Assembly: GCA_963971225.1 (NCBI GenBank)
Contig: OZ020269.1
Location: 100,528,405-100,592,404 of the forward strand
Origin: Melieria omissa
Lineage: Eukaryota; Arthropoda; Insecta; Diptera; Ulidiidae
DNA length: 64,000 nucleotides
Direction of reading: 5' to 3'
The notes beneath the pieces were generated by a model. That model was not told the DNA's origin. It did no database searches and saw only the letters and a list, made by a program, of their open reading frames with translations. How positions within the stretch are numbered: position 1 is the stretch's first letter; every line of letters begins with the position of its first letter. The translations under genes were made by a program, and so were the position numbers. Positions 1-11,178 of the stretch are shown in pieces.

Positions 1-173
1 TCGCAACGAAAACGGATTTTCGGTTTTCTGGCACATTTCAAACGATTCCGTTTTCGCAAATTGACGAAATCAAAACGAAATTGAGCACACTCCATCACGT
101 TTTCGCTCCGAGTTTGAAACGAAAACGATTTGTAGCACATGCCTGTATAATTCATTATTATTTTTTTTATTAA
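1..173. other. Non-coding flank left of the mariner element
   Basis: No gene is visible. The stretch repeats short motifs of the type AACGAAAACG and TTTCGTTTT in both orientations, which could be the end of another repeat cut by the window edge. I cannot assign it to a family. Confidence 0.3.
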
Positions 174-175
174 TA

Positions 176-1383
176 GGGGTACCGGTTAATTCATGCGGTT
201 TTCTAACAGATGGCGTAACTTGATTTTGCGAAAAGTTATGAAAGCTATTGTCATATAGTTTCAGAATCAGTATGTGTCATTTAGCTGAAGCGTAAACAAC
301 AATACTTTTTTTACTCTGAAAATGTCGAATTTTGTGCCGAATAAATTGTTTTGCGGGGAGTACTTCTTCATTACTTCAATATGAAGAAAAAGGCTGCCGA
401 AAGTCATCGTATTTTGGTGGAAGTGTATGGTGTGCATGTTCTAGCTGAGCGCACGTGCCAGAAGTGGTTTGCACGGTTTAAAAGTGTCAATTTTGACTTG
501 GAGGACGATGAATGGCCCGGAGAGCCAAAAAAGTTTGAAGATCACGAATTGGAGACATTGCTCGACCAAGAAGAAGAACTTGCAAAATCACTTGGCGTCG
601 CTCGACAAACCATTTCCGATCGTCTAAAAGCAATGGTCATTGGGTGCTGTATGAATTGAAGCCAAGAGACGTCGAACGCCGATTTTTCACGTGTGAACAA
701 CTGCTTCAACGGCACAAAAGTTGTTTGCATCGAATTGTCACTGGCGATGAAAAGTTGGTCCATTACGAAAATCCAAAACGTCGAGCAACGTATGGATATC
801 CCGGCCATGCATCATCATCGACGGCCGTTCAGAATATTCATGGCTCAAAGGTTATGCTGTGTATTTGGTGGGAACAGCTGGCTGTAATCTATTATGAGCT
901 GTTGCAACCGAATAAAACGATCACAGTGGAAGTTTACCGACGACAATTGATGCGTTTGGGCCGAGCACTGCGCGAAAAACGGCCGGAATATGAACAAAGG
1001 CACGGCAAGGTAATTTTGCAACATGACAATGCTCGGCCACATGTTGTACAGGTGGTCAAAACCTACCTTGAAACGCTCAAATGGGATGTCCTACCCCACC
1101 CGCCATATAGTCTTGCGTCATCCGATTACTATCTCTTCCGATCAATGCAACATGGCCTGGCTGACCAGCACTTCTCCAATTATGAAGAAGTCAAAAATTG
1201 GATCGATTCGTGGATAGCGGAAAAGCCGGCCGAATTTTTCAGGGTATTAGTGAATTGCCAGAAAAATGGGGAAAAAGTTATAGCTAGTGATGGACAATAC
1301 TTTGAATATTAAATTTGTAACCATTTTTTCACAATAAAACTTAAATTTTCCCAAAAAAAACCGCACGAATTAACCGGTACCCG
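176..1383 (+). mobile_element. mariner element, near full length, decayed
   Basis: A 1,208-bp element flanked by TA dinucleotides (174-175 and 1384-1385), the target duplication expected for Tc1/mariner. Terminal inverted repeats of about 27 bp are visible: GGGGTACCGGTTAATTCATG on the left and its near-perfect complement ending at 1383, with the first base and one internal base differing. The inside is a transposase pseudogene. Length, TA duplication and coding content agree with mariner; subfamily is likely irritans-like, by inference. Several indels mean the copy is dead, although the TIRs are well kept. Confidence 0.93.
322..1315 (+). pseudogene. mariner transposase pseudogene (D,D,D enzyme, frameshifted)
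   Basis: The ATG at 322 gives a mariner-like N terminus (MSNFVPNK) that shifts frame near 345-350. The next frame (to about 635) carries the helix-turn-helix region ending in LAKSLGV...ISDRLKAM. A deletion with frameshift near 636-645 leads into the catalytic frame, which ends at 1312. Catalytic residues are visible in TGDEK, QHDNARPH and SSDYYLF. A two-codon deletion before the last aspartate shortens the family's D34D spacing to 32 intervening residues. Two compensating indels near 1243-1275 scramble about nine C-terminal residues. A conserved Trp after TGDEK is replaced by Leu. The family cuts and pastes DNA at TA sites; this copy cannot encode an intact enzyme. Confidence 0.92.
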
Positions 1384-1385
1384 TA

Positions 1386-3970
1386 TTAAAATAAATTATT
1401 TCATTTTGATGACTATTTTGATTAAATATTGTGGATTATAAAAAAGTTGTGTTTGATTAAAAATCGCAATAAAAATAAATATTAAAAAATTTTAAATAAA
1501 AAAAATATTTTTAAAAAAAGATATAATCATTAAATATTTAACATTATCAAAAACAAATTATTGAATTTTTTATCAAAATTAAAGATATCGTGATACTACA
1601 AATTACTGATGAACACATTTTTGTATTATACATTTTTTTTTTAAATTAGAATTTTTCATATTATTTTACCAAAATTAATTTTTTCAAAAAAATTTTCACA
1701 TATGTTTTAAAACCCTTTTTAGAAAGAAAAAATTTCGAAAATTTCGTTTCGAAAACGTTTAGAAGAATTTTTGGGAAATTTTTGTTTGAAAATTTTGTAA
1801 ATTTTTTTATTTTTAATTTTGCTGAATTGTTTTTTGCAGGTACCGTAAAAATAAAAAAAAATATATATATATCAAATTATAAAACTTATTTTTCAATTTT
1901 TACTTTGCGCTCACTGAAAATGATTTGATTTTTTTTTTTATCAGAAAATAAAAATTATTTGCTGAGCAACTACAATGCTTCCTTCATCTTGATTTTTTGA
2001 ATTAAAAATATTGCGATAATATTTCCTTACGGTCCCTGGTATTTTGTTTTAGGAAATAAAAAAATTAATTACAAAAAACATATTTTTCATGGCTCCCAGC
2101 AGCGCAGTGCAAATCTCGAAATTATTATTGACATAAAAGAAATTCACTTTATAAAACCGGTTTTATGAAAAAATAAAAACAAAGCACAAACAACAAACAT
2201 AGGGTAGCAGCTACCTGTTAGTCGTTAATCATCAAAAGATCAAAAACTTGCAAGAGTTCAAAAGTTATGCATCATTGACATTGTGTTGTAACGCGCTCCC
2301 AACCGCCAAGAGTTAAAGGGCGATTTTCTCTGTTTACGAGATGAAACCATTGAGAGTGTAAACGCAGTCAAAGGCCAACCGGTTCGCTGTTTATTACAGC
2401 GTCGAAGAAACACGAGAATTTGTTTACTGCAACTTGGCAAACTTTTACAAGAGAAGAGAGAATTTGACTGTTGGGCCTAAAATTGCGTTACAACGAGTTT
2501 GATTTTGTTGTTCGAAACATTAAATAATGAAGAAGCGTAGAAAGTGGCAACTCGGCGCTCAGTTCAGTGGGAAGCAACTTGCGGCGCTAATAACGTTCGA
2601 ATTTGCCCATATGTCACAGTTGAAAAAAACAAAAAGTCAGAAATGATGATCAATAATGTGTTTCGTTGCGTGTGGTTAATGCAAAGAACCCGCAGGCTTG
2701 TTTAAAAAAAATGACAGCAAAATAAAAAAAGGAAAATATGTATAAAAAAACAAAATTGCTTATGGACAACGAACGCAAGAAAACACAAAATTATCAATAA
2801 ACGCTGAAAACCATTTGGAGAAAGATGAACGAACATACACACAGAAACGTTCGGTTTTATGTATGAAATTACAGTTTGAGGGCAAAATCTTCCAAAATGC
2901 AAATGCAAATCAACATGACAAATGGTCTAACAGCAGCAAAACTTTATATATTTATTTTTTTGAGGAATAACAAACTAATCTTCCTAATCAAAGATGGGCC
3001 ATAAAAATTGAAGAGAAAAAGAAGCAGAGCCGTAAGAAAGCGACAAGCTAGCAGTGGAAGGCGTCACACACTTCAGTGGAGACAGTCGAAAACATACAAC
3101 AAAGTTCATTGTCTACCGCAAAAAAAAAGAGTTAAAAAAGAGCCAACGATTTAAAGTAAAAAAAAATAAAACCACAACACATCACCGAAAAAAAATCAAC
3201 TAACAAATCGTCAAAGTTTCTGTATGCATGACATCGTGCAGGAAGACTCCACCAAGACAGAGTTCGAAAACCGTTTTATGCCGCGTCGGAGCGGTATAAA
3301 TTATTGGAAAGAAATTCTTTCTTCGTTTCGCCGGTTATATGGTTCGAGGTTGTTTTTGTTTGTTTGTCTCTTACACTTTACATATGTATGTGTGTGGCTA
3401 TGTGCAGTTGATTGTTTGTGGCTGTTGTTCGGTTTGTTAAATTTCGGCCATAATTTGGAGTTATTTGGAAAGACAGGTCAATTTAATGGCAAAAATACGC
3501 CAGAGAGCAACCGAGAGAGAGAAAAAAAACGTATTTCAAGTCTAGAGTTCAGAATGCAGCCAAAGCCGAACCGTAAAAGTAGACTGCGCAGAGAGCAATG
3601 AACGCTTTGAGTTTACACTAACTTAATGCTGACTGTATTTCAATCAGCTTAAAGCGGTCGATCGATATTAAATATGGGATTCATGGTCGTAAACCCAAAA
3701 GAGAATATTGTGTCAATAGTAAACGACGAGTGGAAGTTGTTGATTCTTGCAAATTGGAGACTTTAATTGAGATTTGTCAACATCAGACCAAATCAGTGGA
3801 TAGTAAAGCCAGCAAAGCGTTAAATTTTGATATATTTTTATTGTTATATTTACTTGACTTAATTTTAGAGAAAGAAAGTCGGTAAAAGTTTCCATAATTG
3901 TTTAAAAGGAATGGAACAACGGAAAATGATATTCCAATTCTCTTGGATAGTCAAATTTTAATAAGCAAGC
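1386..3970. other. AT-rich intergenic DNA, no gene recognised
   Basis: 1386-2200 is very AT-rich with many homopolymers. 2200-3970 is more balanced. Open frames here (for example 3224-3601) have no recognisable motif and biased low-complexity composition. A 5' untranslated exon or regulatory DNA could be present but I see nothing decisive. Confidence 0.4.
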
Positions 3971-3973
3971 AAC

Positions 3974-4302
3974 CGCCGTAGCTCAGCTGGCTAGTGCGTT
4001 GGGCCGCGAGTCAAGACTCCGCAAGTTCAATACTCCGTGCGTTAACACCGAAAAAAATTGAAAAACAAAAATTTTTCTTTGGGCGGTTGTCCTCTCAGCA
4101 GGAAATAGCAAACCTCTGAGAGTAAAATTGCCTATGAAAAAGCTCCCAACTCGCCGTTCGGAATCGGCATAAAACTGTAGGTCCCTTCCGACCTTGTAAA
4201 AACATTCGCACCCACAACACGGTTGGTTGCGGGTAGCTAGGCCTTAGTCTCGTAATCGGGCTGTCGTGCCAGTCAAGAATAAGAAGAAGAAGAAGAAGAA
4301 GT
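3974..4302 (+). repeat. tRNA-derived SINE with (AAG)n tail
   Basis: The head resembles a tRNA: GCCGTAGCTCAGCTGG at 3975-3990 is a good pol III A box, and GTTCAATACTCC near 4025-4036 is a degraded B box about 35 bp further on. The unrelated body includes AGCAAACCTCTGAGAG and CGCCGTTCGGAATCGGC, and the element ends in an AAG microsatellite (about 4282-4302). A related head lies at 58943 and a related orphan body at 45262, so this is a dispersed family and not a tRNA gene. No clear target duplication was found. Confidence 0.7.
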
Positions 4303-4408
4303 TTTTTGTTATTGTCTGTGTAGGAAAAAATGGTTGGCAATGTTCCAGGAAAAGTATAGGATGACTAAAACCGGAGGGGGTTAAAGAAAAGCTTTGTTTT
4401 TACCTCGT

Positions 4409-4593
4409 AACAGTAGAAAGGTCATTGCGGTTCTACAATTAGTTCTACAAATAGGGTTCTACAATTACAATTAGCCAAATCCGATGTGTACTTTTCGAGA
4501 TATCAGCGAATATATTATGTAATCTTTGTAGATATGGAAAACTTCTAGTGTTAAAATCTTTCTTTGTAATTCTTTCTAGTTCTTTCTGGTGTT
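4409..4593 (-). mobile_element. Decayed TTAA-type MITE, relative of the 60798-61034 element
   Basis: Shares long blocks with the reverse complement of 60798-61034, including GTACTTTTCGAGATATCAGC and the stretch around GGTTCTACAATTAGTTCT. The left end (AACAGTAGAAAGGTC near 4411) matches the family TIR CACTAGAAAGACC with changes. The right end is duplicated: CTAGTGTTAA at 4545-4554 and CTGGTGTTAA at about 4584-4593. It is non-coding. Confidence 0.65.
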
Positions 4594-4929
4594 AAAATGT
4601 ATACATTGAATGCTGTTGAAGCAAATCTTTCAAGAGATCATTAACTGGGTACTGGGTTGGGTACAAGAATATAAATACTTTCCAGCGAACTGTGGCACAA
4701 ATCTGCTCGCACCACAGTGCATCATGAAATGGATCAATCGGAACCAATAAGACATGGTTCGATGAATCAGGTTTGGCCAACACTTTAAGCTCAACCCAAA
4801 GGATTTAATTTGAACCAACACGAGGACTCATACAAAGTGTTCTCACGGTACATTATAGGCCACATAGAGTATCACTCTATCCCTATGGAAAGACAGTGTT
4901 GCATACACATTTAAAAAACGGTTGAAATA

Positions 4930-5010
4930 TGTGGTATCACAATGGGCTTCACAATAGGCTTCCGAGTGTGTCTCTTATAGAGGCAGCCACCATAACCTGG
5001 CCTAACCTTA
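4930..5010 (+). repeat. LINE 3'-end fragment
   Basis: Contains GTGGTATCACAATGG followed about 45 bp later by GCAGCCACCATAACC and CCTAACCTT. The same layout occurs at the 3' end of the LINE at 39966-40649 (on -), at 43866-43935 and at about 23690-23750 (on -). It is therefore read as the truncated 3' end of an RNase H-type LINE. No coding sequence is recognisable upstream of it. Confidence 0.55.
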
Positions 5011-5399
5011 GTCCCAATTTTGAATAGGTACGACTGATTTCGGATGTTCAAGGTTAATTTTTAGATTTGGTGTATTTAGACAACTATAGTAGAATTGCAT
5101 GGCGAATATGTTTGTGTTACATTTCTTCCTTAAAAACCCTGTTTCAAAGGAAATTTTGGCTATTCTAGAAAAATAGGGTCAAAATGGCCCATAAACATGG
5201 GAGATAGAGGGTTGAATTTATCTACAAAATTGTTCACTATAGTATTTTACATAAAATTGCTGAACAAATCATATACCAAATATGTAAGATTACATGATTT
5301 TCGTATGCCGATTCAGAATAAGAATTTGAAAAAGGGGTGAAAATTTGAAATTTCTAAAAACATATTCAACATACGCCGAAACATATATTTTGTTTTGCG

Positions 5400-6465
5400 C
5401 GCTATACCAGTATCCGTTGTTATTATTATTATTGATGAGGATGATGCATTGCGAGCTGTAGATCTATTGTACCCCCTTCTTGGACTTCAGAGAATGTCAG
5501 TGAGTCTAGTATCCAGGAGGAATTTTAGTATGCTTCCTACACCTCTGGATACCCAGTCCGTACCTGGTATAAAATGGTCCCCCAGGTGTTTCTTTCTTTT
5601 ATGCATGAGTACAGGGCACTCTCCTAGTATATGTAGTGCAGTCTCGTTTTCCTGCAAGCAGAACCTGCAATACCCGTCACGGATTCCTAGTTTGGCTAGA
5701 TGATAATTCAATCTGCAGTGCCCTGTTAGCATTCCCGTGATAATCCTTAGATTATTCTTTGATAGGGTCATGCATTCCTCGAATCTTTTCCTATTGTAGG
5801 ACCCGATAGCCATCTTGGAATGCTCTAGACCTGGCAGATTTCCCCAGTATTGATTCCTTCTGGTTATCTCGTCCTTTCTCGTTACGATAAATGAAGCTTC
5901 TTTTTCCAAACCACAAAAGGCTTCAGGGCCGACAAAGGGTGTGGAAGCTCTCCTCCTTGCCAGTTTGTCGGCCCGTTCGTTTCCATCAATGCCAGCGTGG
6001 CCCGGAACCTAAAGTACCCAGATCTGGCCAAGTTCGTTTTGTTTCTCAAGTCACTCCAGAACCAGTTTCTAGGATACTTGGTAGGATCTTAGAGCCTTGA
6101 TTGCCGCTTGGCTGTCGGAGAGGATAGCAATCTTTCGGTTCCGGTCTCTCCTCGCCAGATTGAAATAAGCACACCTTTCAATGGCGTATATTTCCGCCTG
6201 GAAGATAGTGGTGTGTTTTCCTGTAGGTTCCGAGTGTCTTATCCTCGGCCCGTATACGCCTATCCCGGTATCCTCCTCCGTTAAGGAGCCATCTGTGTAC
6301 CAGGATAACATATGCTGGTCTATCAGATACGTTTCCGATGTACCTACCCAGTTCCTTTTGTTACTAGGTTCAGTTTTAAATCTTTTGATAAAACTGAACT
6401 TTAGTGAGACTGTGTCCCTCGGTATCCATTGTAACTCGGTAACCTGGTTTTTTTTGTTGTTATGC
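5400..6465 (-). mobile_element. 5'-truncated LINE of the I/R1/LOA kind, with TAA-rich tail
   Basis: The 3' part of a non-LTR retrotransposon on the minus strand. It contains the RNase H domain and C-terminal zinc-knuckle region and ends, after a short untranslated stretch, in AATAATAATAATAA at about 5430-5416. The reverse transcriptase and endonuclease are missing: the element is 5'-truncated near 6460. RNase H after RT and a TAA-rich tail are known for I-like elements; clade assignment is inference. Confidence 0.85.
5484..6465 (-). pseudogene. LINE ORF2 C terminus: RNase H plus CCHC-type tail, three stops
   Basis: One frame runs from about 6460 down to 5487. RNase H signatures are all present: WYTDGS (first Asp), AEIYAIE (Glu), LSDSQAA (Asp) and VPGHAGIDGNERADKLA (last Asp). 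About 110 codons further on is the zinc-knuckle-like CRFCLQENETALHILGECP, which is usual at the end of such LINE proteins. Three in-frame stops interrupt the frame at 6071-6069, 6053-6051 and 6011-6009; the last stands where WVPGH would be expected. No frameshift was needed to read the domain through, so this copy is younger than most in the window. RNase H would remove RNA from the RNA-DNA hybrid during retrotransposition. Confidence 0.87.
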
Positions 6466-6528
6466 AGTGTTTAGGTGTGTTTTTACATATTTAGGCTAAA
6501 AATATTAGTGCCCTAATATTTTTAGTGT

Positions 6529-6726
6529 CCCTTTCGGGACGGAGTTTAATTTAAGAAACCGAAATACTTTTGGAAGAAATGTGAAAAGTGTAGCTACAAA
6601 ATTATGTTGCATACTCAAAAATTCGAATTCGAATAAATATTTTTCGTGGGTCATAAGATCTGAATAATTCATTTGAAGGACGTTAAAAACTTGCTGGGAC
6701 GTATTATCCCAATAGTTCCGAAAGGG
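6529..6726. mobile_element. Short non-autonomous element (CCCTTTCGG ends), TTAA on one side
   Basis: Inverted ends CCCTTTCGGGAC (6529-6540) and GTTCCGAAAGGG (6715-6726), followed by TTAA at 6727-6730; the left TTAA is not preserved. A clear relative lies at 26681-26899, sharing GCGGAGTTTAA-like, GTTGCATACTC, CGTGGGTCAT and GGGACGTATTATC blocks in the same order. It is non-coding. A 30-bp palindrome (6496-6525) abuts its left end. Confidence 0.6.
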
Positions 6727-6759
6727 TTAAGTTGATTTTACAAATTTCAAGATCGAGAT

Positions 6760-7050
6760 TTGTACTAGCGCCCCCATGGACCTGGACCGGATGCTGTTTT
6801 AACCTGAAGGTGCATCGTTATTTGGCCCCTGTATGAAAAAGTATGGTATTTGTTAGTGGGTTCGACTACTGTTCCCGCCTTACACGTCTGGCAGCTCCGT
6901 ATTTTCCTGGGCTTGGTGAGGGTTCTAATCTTAATATCAAATCAGCGCTTAAGTTCACTAAAAGCACAGACATTATAAGCGATCAATACTTCACTAGGGG
7001 TTCTATGAGTGGCTGATTCGACTACTAACTAGCTAACCTAACCTAATCTG
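6760..7050 (+). repeat. Possible LINE 3' untranslated fragment ending in CCTAA repeats
   Basis: GC-richer stretch that ends in TAACCTAACCTAATC near 7034-7048, the same tail type as the LINE ends at 32255, 39966 (on -) and 51938. No coding motif was recognised, so only the tail supports the call. Confidence 0.35.
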
Positions 7051-7059
7051 CACATTTCA

Positions 7060-8660
7060 ATTTCATTTCAATTCAATTAAATTTTAAGCTTTGATTACTT
7101 ACAGTACTTACTTGCGATATTATTTTTGTGTTGAATTGATTGAATTTAATTTGTTAAAACAGTTTTGCGCTGTTTTCCCCTGATATACCTAATTTATAGT
7201 TCTTAAAGTTTATAGATTTGATTTAAGAATTCATAAATCTCTTTGAACAACGCAAATGTGTTTAAAAACGCATTTCAAAGATATTTAAATGCCGTTAAAC
7301 TATACTAAAACTCCAACAGGGCTAACAAAAACAGTATGCAGTCCCTTCGGGGCCAACTGCCAATATGGTCAGAGAACTTGTCGGAACACCTTCCAATGTC
7401 AAAGTAACTGCAAACGTCTCGAAAGCATGGGAGAGAGAGCGAGCGCGTGCGCGCCAACGTTTTGTTGGCGCAGCTGAGTGGGCCAAGAACTGCGCCGAAG
7501 ACGTTTGCGTACGTGCACTACCAAAAATGTAAAAAAAAAAACAAACTAAACTTTCTTTTTTTGCGCCGCTGAGTTTTGTCTGCTTCTGTTTGGTTGGCTG
7601 TCCTTTCTACTGCACGCTTACAGATAATTTTCCCAATCGGGCTGACGTTCGTAATTGACTTAAATGGGCTAAGCAAGCGAGTGTTTAGTGCTGAAAAGCT
7701 GTGCTGCAAAACGTCAGCAAATCAACTTCTATTGTTGACAGCGCTTTGCCATTTCAACTGCATGGCAACGGCTGCGACGGCTTTGGCCAAAAACAAAAAA
7801 AGAATTCAAAAAAACTATGTGTGAGAGAAACCTGAGCAGTGCGCTAGAACGACTTACCGTCAAGCTTAAAGTGGCCAAGCCTTGGTTCCTCTGCGTTTCC
7901 AGCGATAATATTTTTTTCAAGTCTAGAACTCCCACCAGTCTGGCTTTGCGCAATTCCGACAAACTGTTTGTTGTTTATGGTTCGGTTAATTTCAATTGGC
8001 GAATGGCTCGGCGCGCGTTCTATTGTAATCGCTACCACATCAATTAGCTATCGAATAATCGTCGCGTCTGTCCGTTTGTCTACTTGTTGCTCGAAACACC
8101 GCCGAAAGCCGAAGCACGCCACAACACACAACCACAACCGTTCGATGAGAAAATCGTAAAGAAACTGAAAAACACTTCCCACTCGAGGTGCGTCTTCGAG
8201 ACAGCGGCGGCAGCGATGAGCAAAATTATGCGGCGCGCCGATGTGCTGGCCGGGCCCAGCTGTGGCCATGCTGGCATTTGCCGCTGCAATTAATCGCTCA
8301 GCTACACGCAGAAAACGTGGCCACTATAAATTCGTTGAATTCTGTCAGCTCCGCACTTTTTCGGTTAACATTTGCTTGAAAGTTTGAGAAACTTGTAAAA
8401 CACTCATTAAATGTAAATGCAAAATCCACATCACTGTTTGTGGTTTCTATGCAGCAATGGCTCACTTTTTTCGTTCTTTTGCACAAATTCTTTCAAGTGT
8501 ATTAATTGTTGTATTTGATTTCTCTGTTTTTTGTTGTGCTGTATTAAACGCGTGCTATGGCATTGACAATCAGCCGCTTGCCGTGCAAACAGCTGTTTTT
8601 GACACTTGGCGCTAGTGGAGGCTTAACGACACAGCTTATCAACATGTTGCAGTTGCTGGG
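7060..8660. other. Intergenic DNA, no gene recognised
   Basis: Contains a GC-rich block at about 7430-7500 with GAGAGAGAGCGAGCGCG and CGCGCCAACGTTTTGTTGGCGC (partly palindromic), and many short overlapping open frames in both strands between 7500 and 8500 without known motifs. Regulatory DNA is possible; nothing decides it. Confidence 0.35.
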
Positions 8661-8669
8661 CCACATGTT

Positions 8670-8811
8670 GACTTGGCCGCACTAATGTTGCAATTGCGCT
8701 CTGTTGTTGTTTAGTGCAGTGTTTGCTGCTTATTGTGGTTGACTTGGCCGCACTTATGTTGCCATTGCGCTGCAAAGTTGTTTAGTGCAGTGTTCGCAGT
8801 TTATTGCGCTT
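8670..8811. repeat. Tandem duplication, two 71-bp copies
   Basis: Two adjacent copies start with GACTTGGCCGCACT at 8670 and 8741, both continuing through ATTGCGCT and TTTAGTGCAGTGTT. The copies differ at a handful of positions. Confidence 0.85.
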
Positions 8812-9045
8812 AAGTTTAGTTCTGTTATGTTTATGGTTGCCGGCATTTGAATTTAAAAATTTACATTATAATTGTGTACTTGAGTTGTTTTCAAATCATG
8901 AATTAAAATATTGGTTTTTTCCTTATTTTAACGCAAGTTTCCAGCATTTTTCAAAGTGGTTTGAAAAATGCTTATTCAATACTAGCAAAACGACTTTTTA
9001 ATTGTTGTTATAAGTTATTTTGGTGTTTAATTAAAAAATATTTAT

Positions 9046-9305
9046 ATACAATGGCGCCCACAGGGCTTTCATTTGGGGAATACACAACTTTTGAGCCTAA
9101 TACCAGTTGAAACTATATTTACATAAATTTTGTTTGTCGTTATAAAAATTATAAAAGGGTATAATTTAAAATATTTACATACAGTGGTGCACGACAACAC
9201 AAGTTTTGAGCCTAGTTTATCCAGTTGAAACCATATTTGCAACCCAAAATGTTTGCAAGATATAAATACTTAGAATGTGGTTGAAAATCTCAAGCCCCCT
9301 TTCCA
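9046..9305. repeat. Partial copies of a short CAGTGG-ended repeat
   Basis: Two partial copies (about 9050-9130 and 9182-9300) share AAGTTTTGAGCC, CAGTTGAAACCATATTTG and CAAAATGT with 43092-43241. The second begins CAGTGGTGCAC, like the terminal CAGTGGAGCAC of the 43 kb copy and CAGTGGCCCAC of the 38744-38877 copy. Right ends are not preserved. Confidence 0.55.
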
Positions 9306-9343
9306 GTGGCGGATTCAGGGAGTGGTTTTGGGGATTGAACCTC

Positions 9344-10125
9344 TCAAAATATTGAGGCCGACTTTAAAACTACATACAAATTAAAAGGAATATACACAGT
9401 CCAACAATTATGTAGTAAGACTGCCTCTAGAAAACACATCAAAAACACAATATCTGCTAATTTTTCGAAATATTCTCGTCCTGATTCAATACACTTGTTA
9501 CATCGATTTAATAGTGAATCGAACGCGTGTTCCAGCTCATTTTTCGGAATTACCTTCAGTGCCCTCGTCGAAGCCCGTTGTATGGTCTGAATGTCATTAA
9601 AAAAGCATCCTTTCAACTGCAATTTCAGTTTCGGGAACAAAGACAAGTCGCACGGTGCCAAATCAGGTGAATACTACCGATGATTCAACACACAGACCTG
9701 ATTCCGAGCCAAAAACTGACGAACAATGAGTGCTGTGTGACTCGGTGCATTATCGTGCAACAGAGACCAACTTTTTGGATCGCGGTATTCTGGTCGAATA
9801 CGACGAATTCTGGCCATCAAACGCATCAAAACTTCGAGGTAATATGCGGCAGTAACTGTTTGACCAGTTGGAACAAATTCTTTGTGGATAATTTCTTTGC
9901 TATCGAAGAATTTGATGAGCATTGTTTTGATTTTTTAAGGAATTTTTCGTGTTTTTTTGGCTTTTGGTGAGTTTTTTAATTTCCATTTCGCACTTTGACG
10001 CTTGGTTTCTCGATCGTATTGGAAACACCATGTTTCGTCATCCGTAACAATTGTTTTCAGGAAGTTTGGATCATTTTCTGCGGCTGCAAAGATGTCTAAT
10101 GTGTAATGACCGCTCTTTGCTCCAT
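9344..10125 (-). pseudogene. mariner transposase relic with deleted N terminus
   Basis: The ATG at 10125 begins MEQRAVITH and then stops. The sequence continues as a catalytic domain beginning near DPNFLKTIVTDDETW, so the helix-turn-helix region has been deleted. The first Asp is in TDDETW, the second in LLHDNAPSH, the third in PDLAPCD. The spacing between second and third Asp is 34 positions if an in-frame TAG is counted (in NHR*YSPD, just before the third Asp). The C terminus keeps SLLNRCNKCIESG and REYFEKL, and the open frame continues through the TIR to 9344. A stop and a frame break around 9930-9960 also interrupt it. It is inactive. Confidence 0.88.
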
Positions 10126-10316
10126 GTTAAAATCAAACGAAAACGTGTTTTGCAAAATGAATTTGAATAACTATTAAATGCCAACCAAATGTCATGAAAT
10201 TTTGACAGTTAGTAGAGGAAGTAGTTGAAGCTTCAAAACGCATGTGCTCGCACATAGATGATGCTCTTGGTTACTAAGATATGGTTCGAGTATTAATACA
10301 TAATTGTTGGACTGTG
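9395..10316 (-). mobile_element. mariner element, internally deleted, minus strand
   Basis: A 922-bp element between TA dinucleotides (9393-9394 and 10317-10318). Near-perfect terminal inverted repeats of about 20 bp begin CACAGTCCAACAATTATG at each end. It carries a transposase relic on the minus strand and is shorter than a 1.3-kb mariner because most of the DNA-binding N terminus is gone. The family differs from the element at 176-1383 in both TIRs and protein. Confidence 0.9.
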
Positions 10317-10319
10317 TAC

Positions 10320-11168
10320 ATAAACATTTATGAATATTAAAAAATTACTTTTAGAAACCCCCCAAAATATTTTTCTGAATCCGTTCCTGCCCCTTATGTA
10401 CGTCTTTGTGTTTACATATGTTACTCCGCCTTAATTGTCTTAATTAATGTACTTACTGACTGGAGCTTGTTTTTCCACCCAAGAGTGCCACGTGTGTAGA
10501 GAATTGAAATTAAGCATTCAGACTTATAAGAAGAAATAGATATTGTTTATCAAACTAACTGAATTAATTGAATTAATTATAAGAAGAAACATATTTTCTT
10601 AATAAATTAACTGAATTATTATAAGAAATAAATATTTTATAATTTAAAATATTCTCACTTGTGCAACAGTTCAAAAATGACGTAGCTAAAAATTTTTAAT
10701 TTTTCAGAAAACAAAAAAAACTGCTTTTGAGCTGAATTAACATTTTTGTAAAGGAACGTATGGGCCATTTAATAAAAAATCCTTAAAATAAGTAACAACG
10801 ATTTTTTTATTTGACGCACTGAATTAACTGATTTAATTATAAGAATAAATACATTTTCCTATTAAACTAACAGAATTAATTATAAAAAGACAAACATATT
10901 TTCTAACTGAATTTTTTCTCGCTGCGGTACATGTCGCATATCCTCTTCAAAAATTACTCAAATAAAAATTTATAATTTTTCAGTAAACGCAAAAACTAGG
11001 TTTTGAGATTAATAAACATGTTTTTAATAACGTATAGACTATTTAATAGAAAATCCGTACAGATTATGTTTTGGAATAAGTTAAAAAGAATTTTTTTTTA
11101 TTTTACACTAGAAAATCAAACATTTAGAGTTGTGACTGTAGGGATAAATAAACATTTTTTTTTGAAAT
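10320..11168. repeat. AT-rich degenerate tandem DNA
   Basis: Loose repeats at roughly 260-bp spacing share blocks such as AATTTTTCAG, AACGTATAG and ATTTAATAGAAAATCC (near 10758, 11030 and 11165). No gene is visible. The next unit is interrupted by the LINE at 11179-12200. Confidence 0.5.
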
Positions 11169-11178
11169 AACGTATAGA

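Noticed and set aside
3224..3601. Open frame of 125 residues on +
   Set aside because: The Cys/Leu/Val-rich middle comes from TTTGTTTG-like simple sequence, and there is no conserved motif; kept as non-coding.
3974..4050. A functional tRNA gene
   Set aside because: The A box is good but the B box is degraded, no acceptor stem pairs, and the sequence continues into a SINE body shared with other loci.
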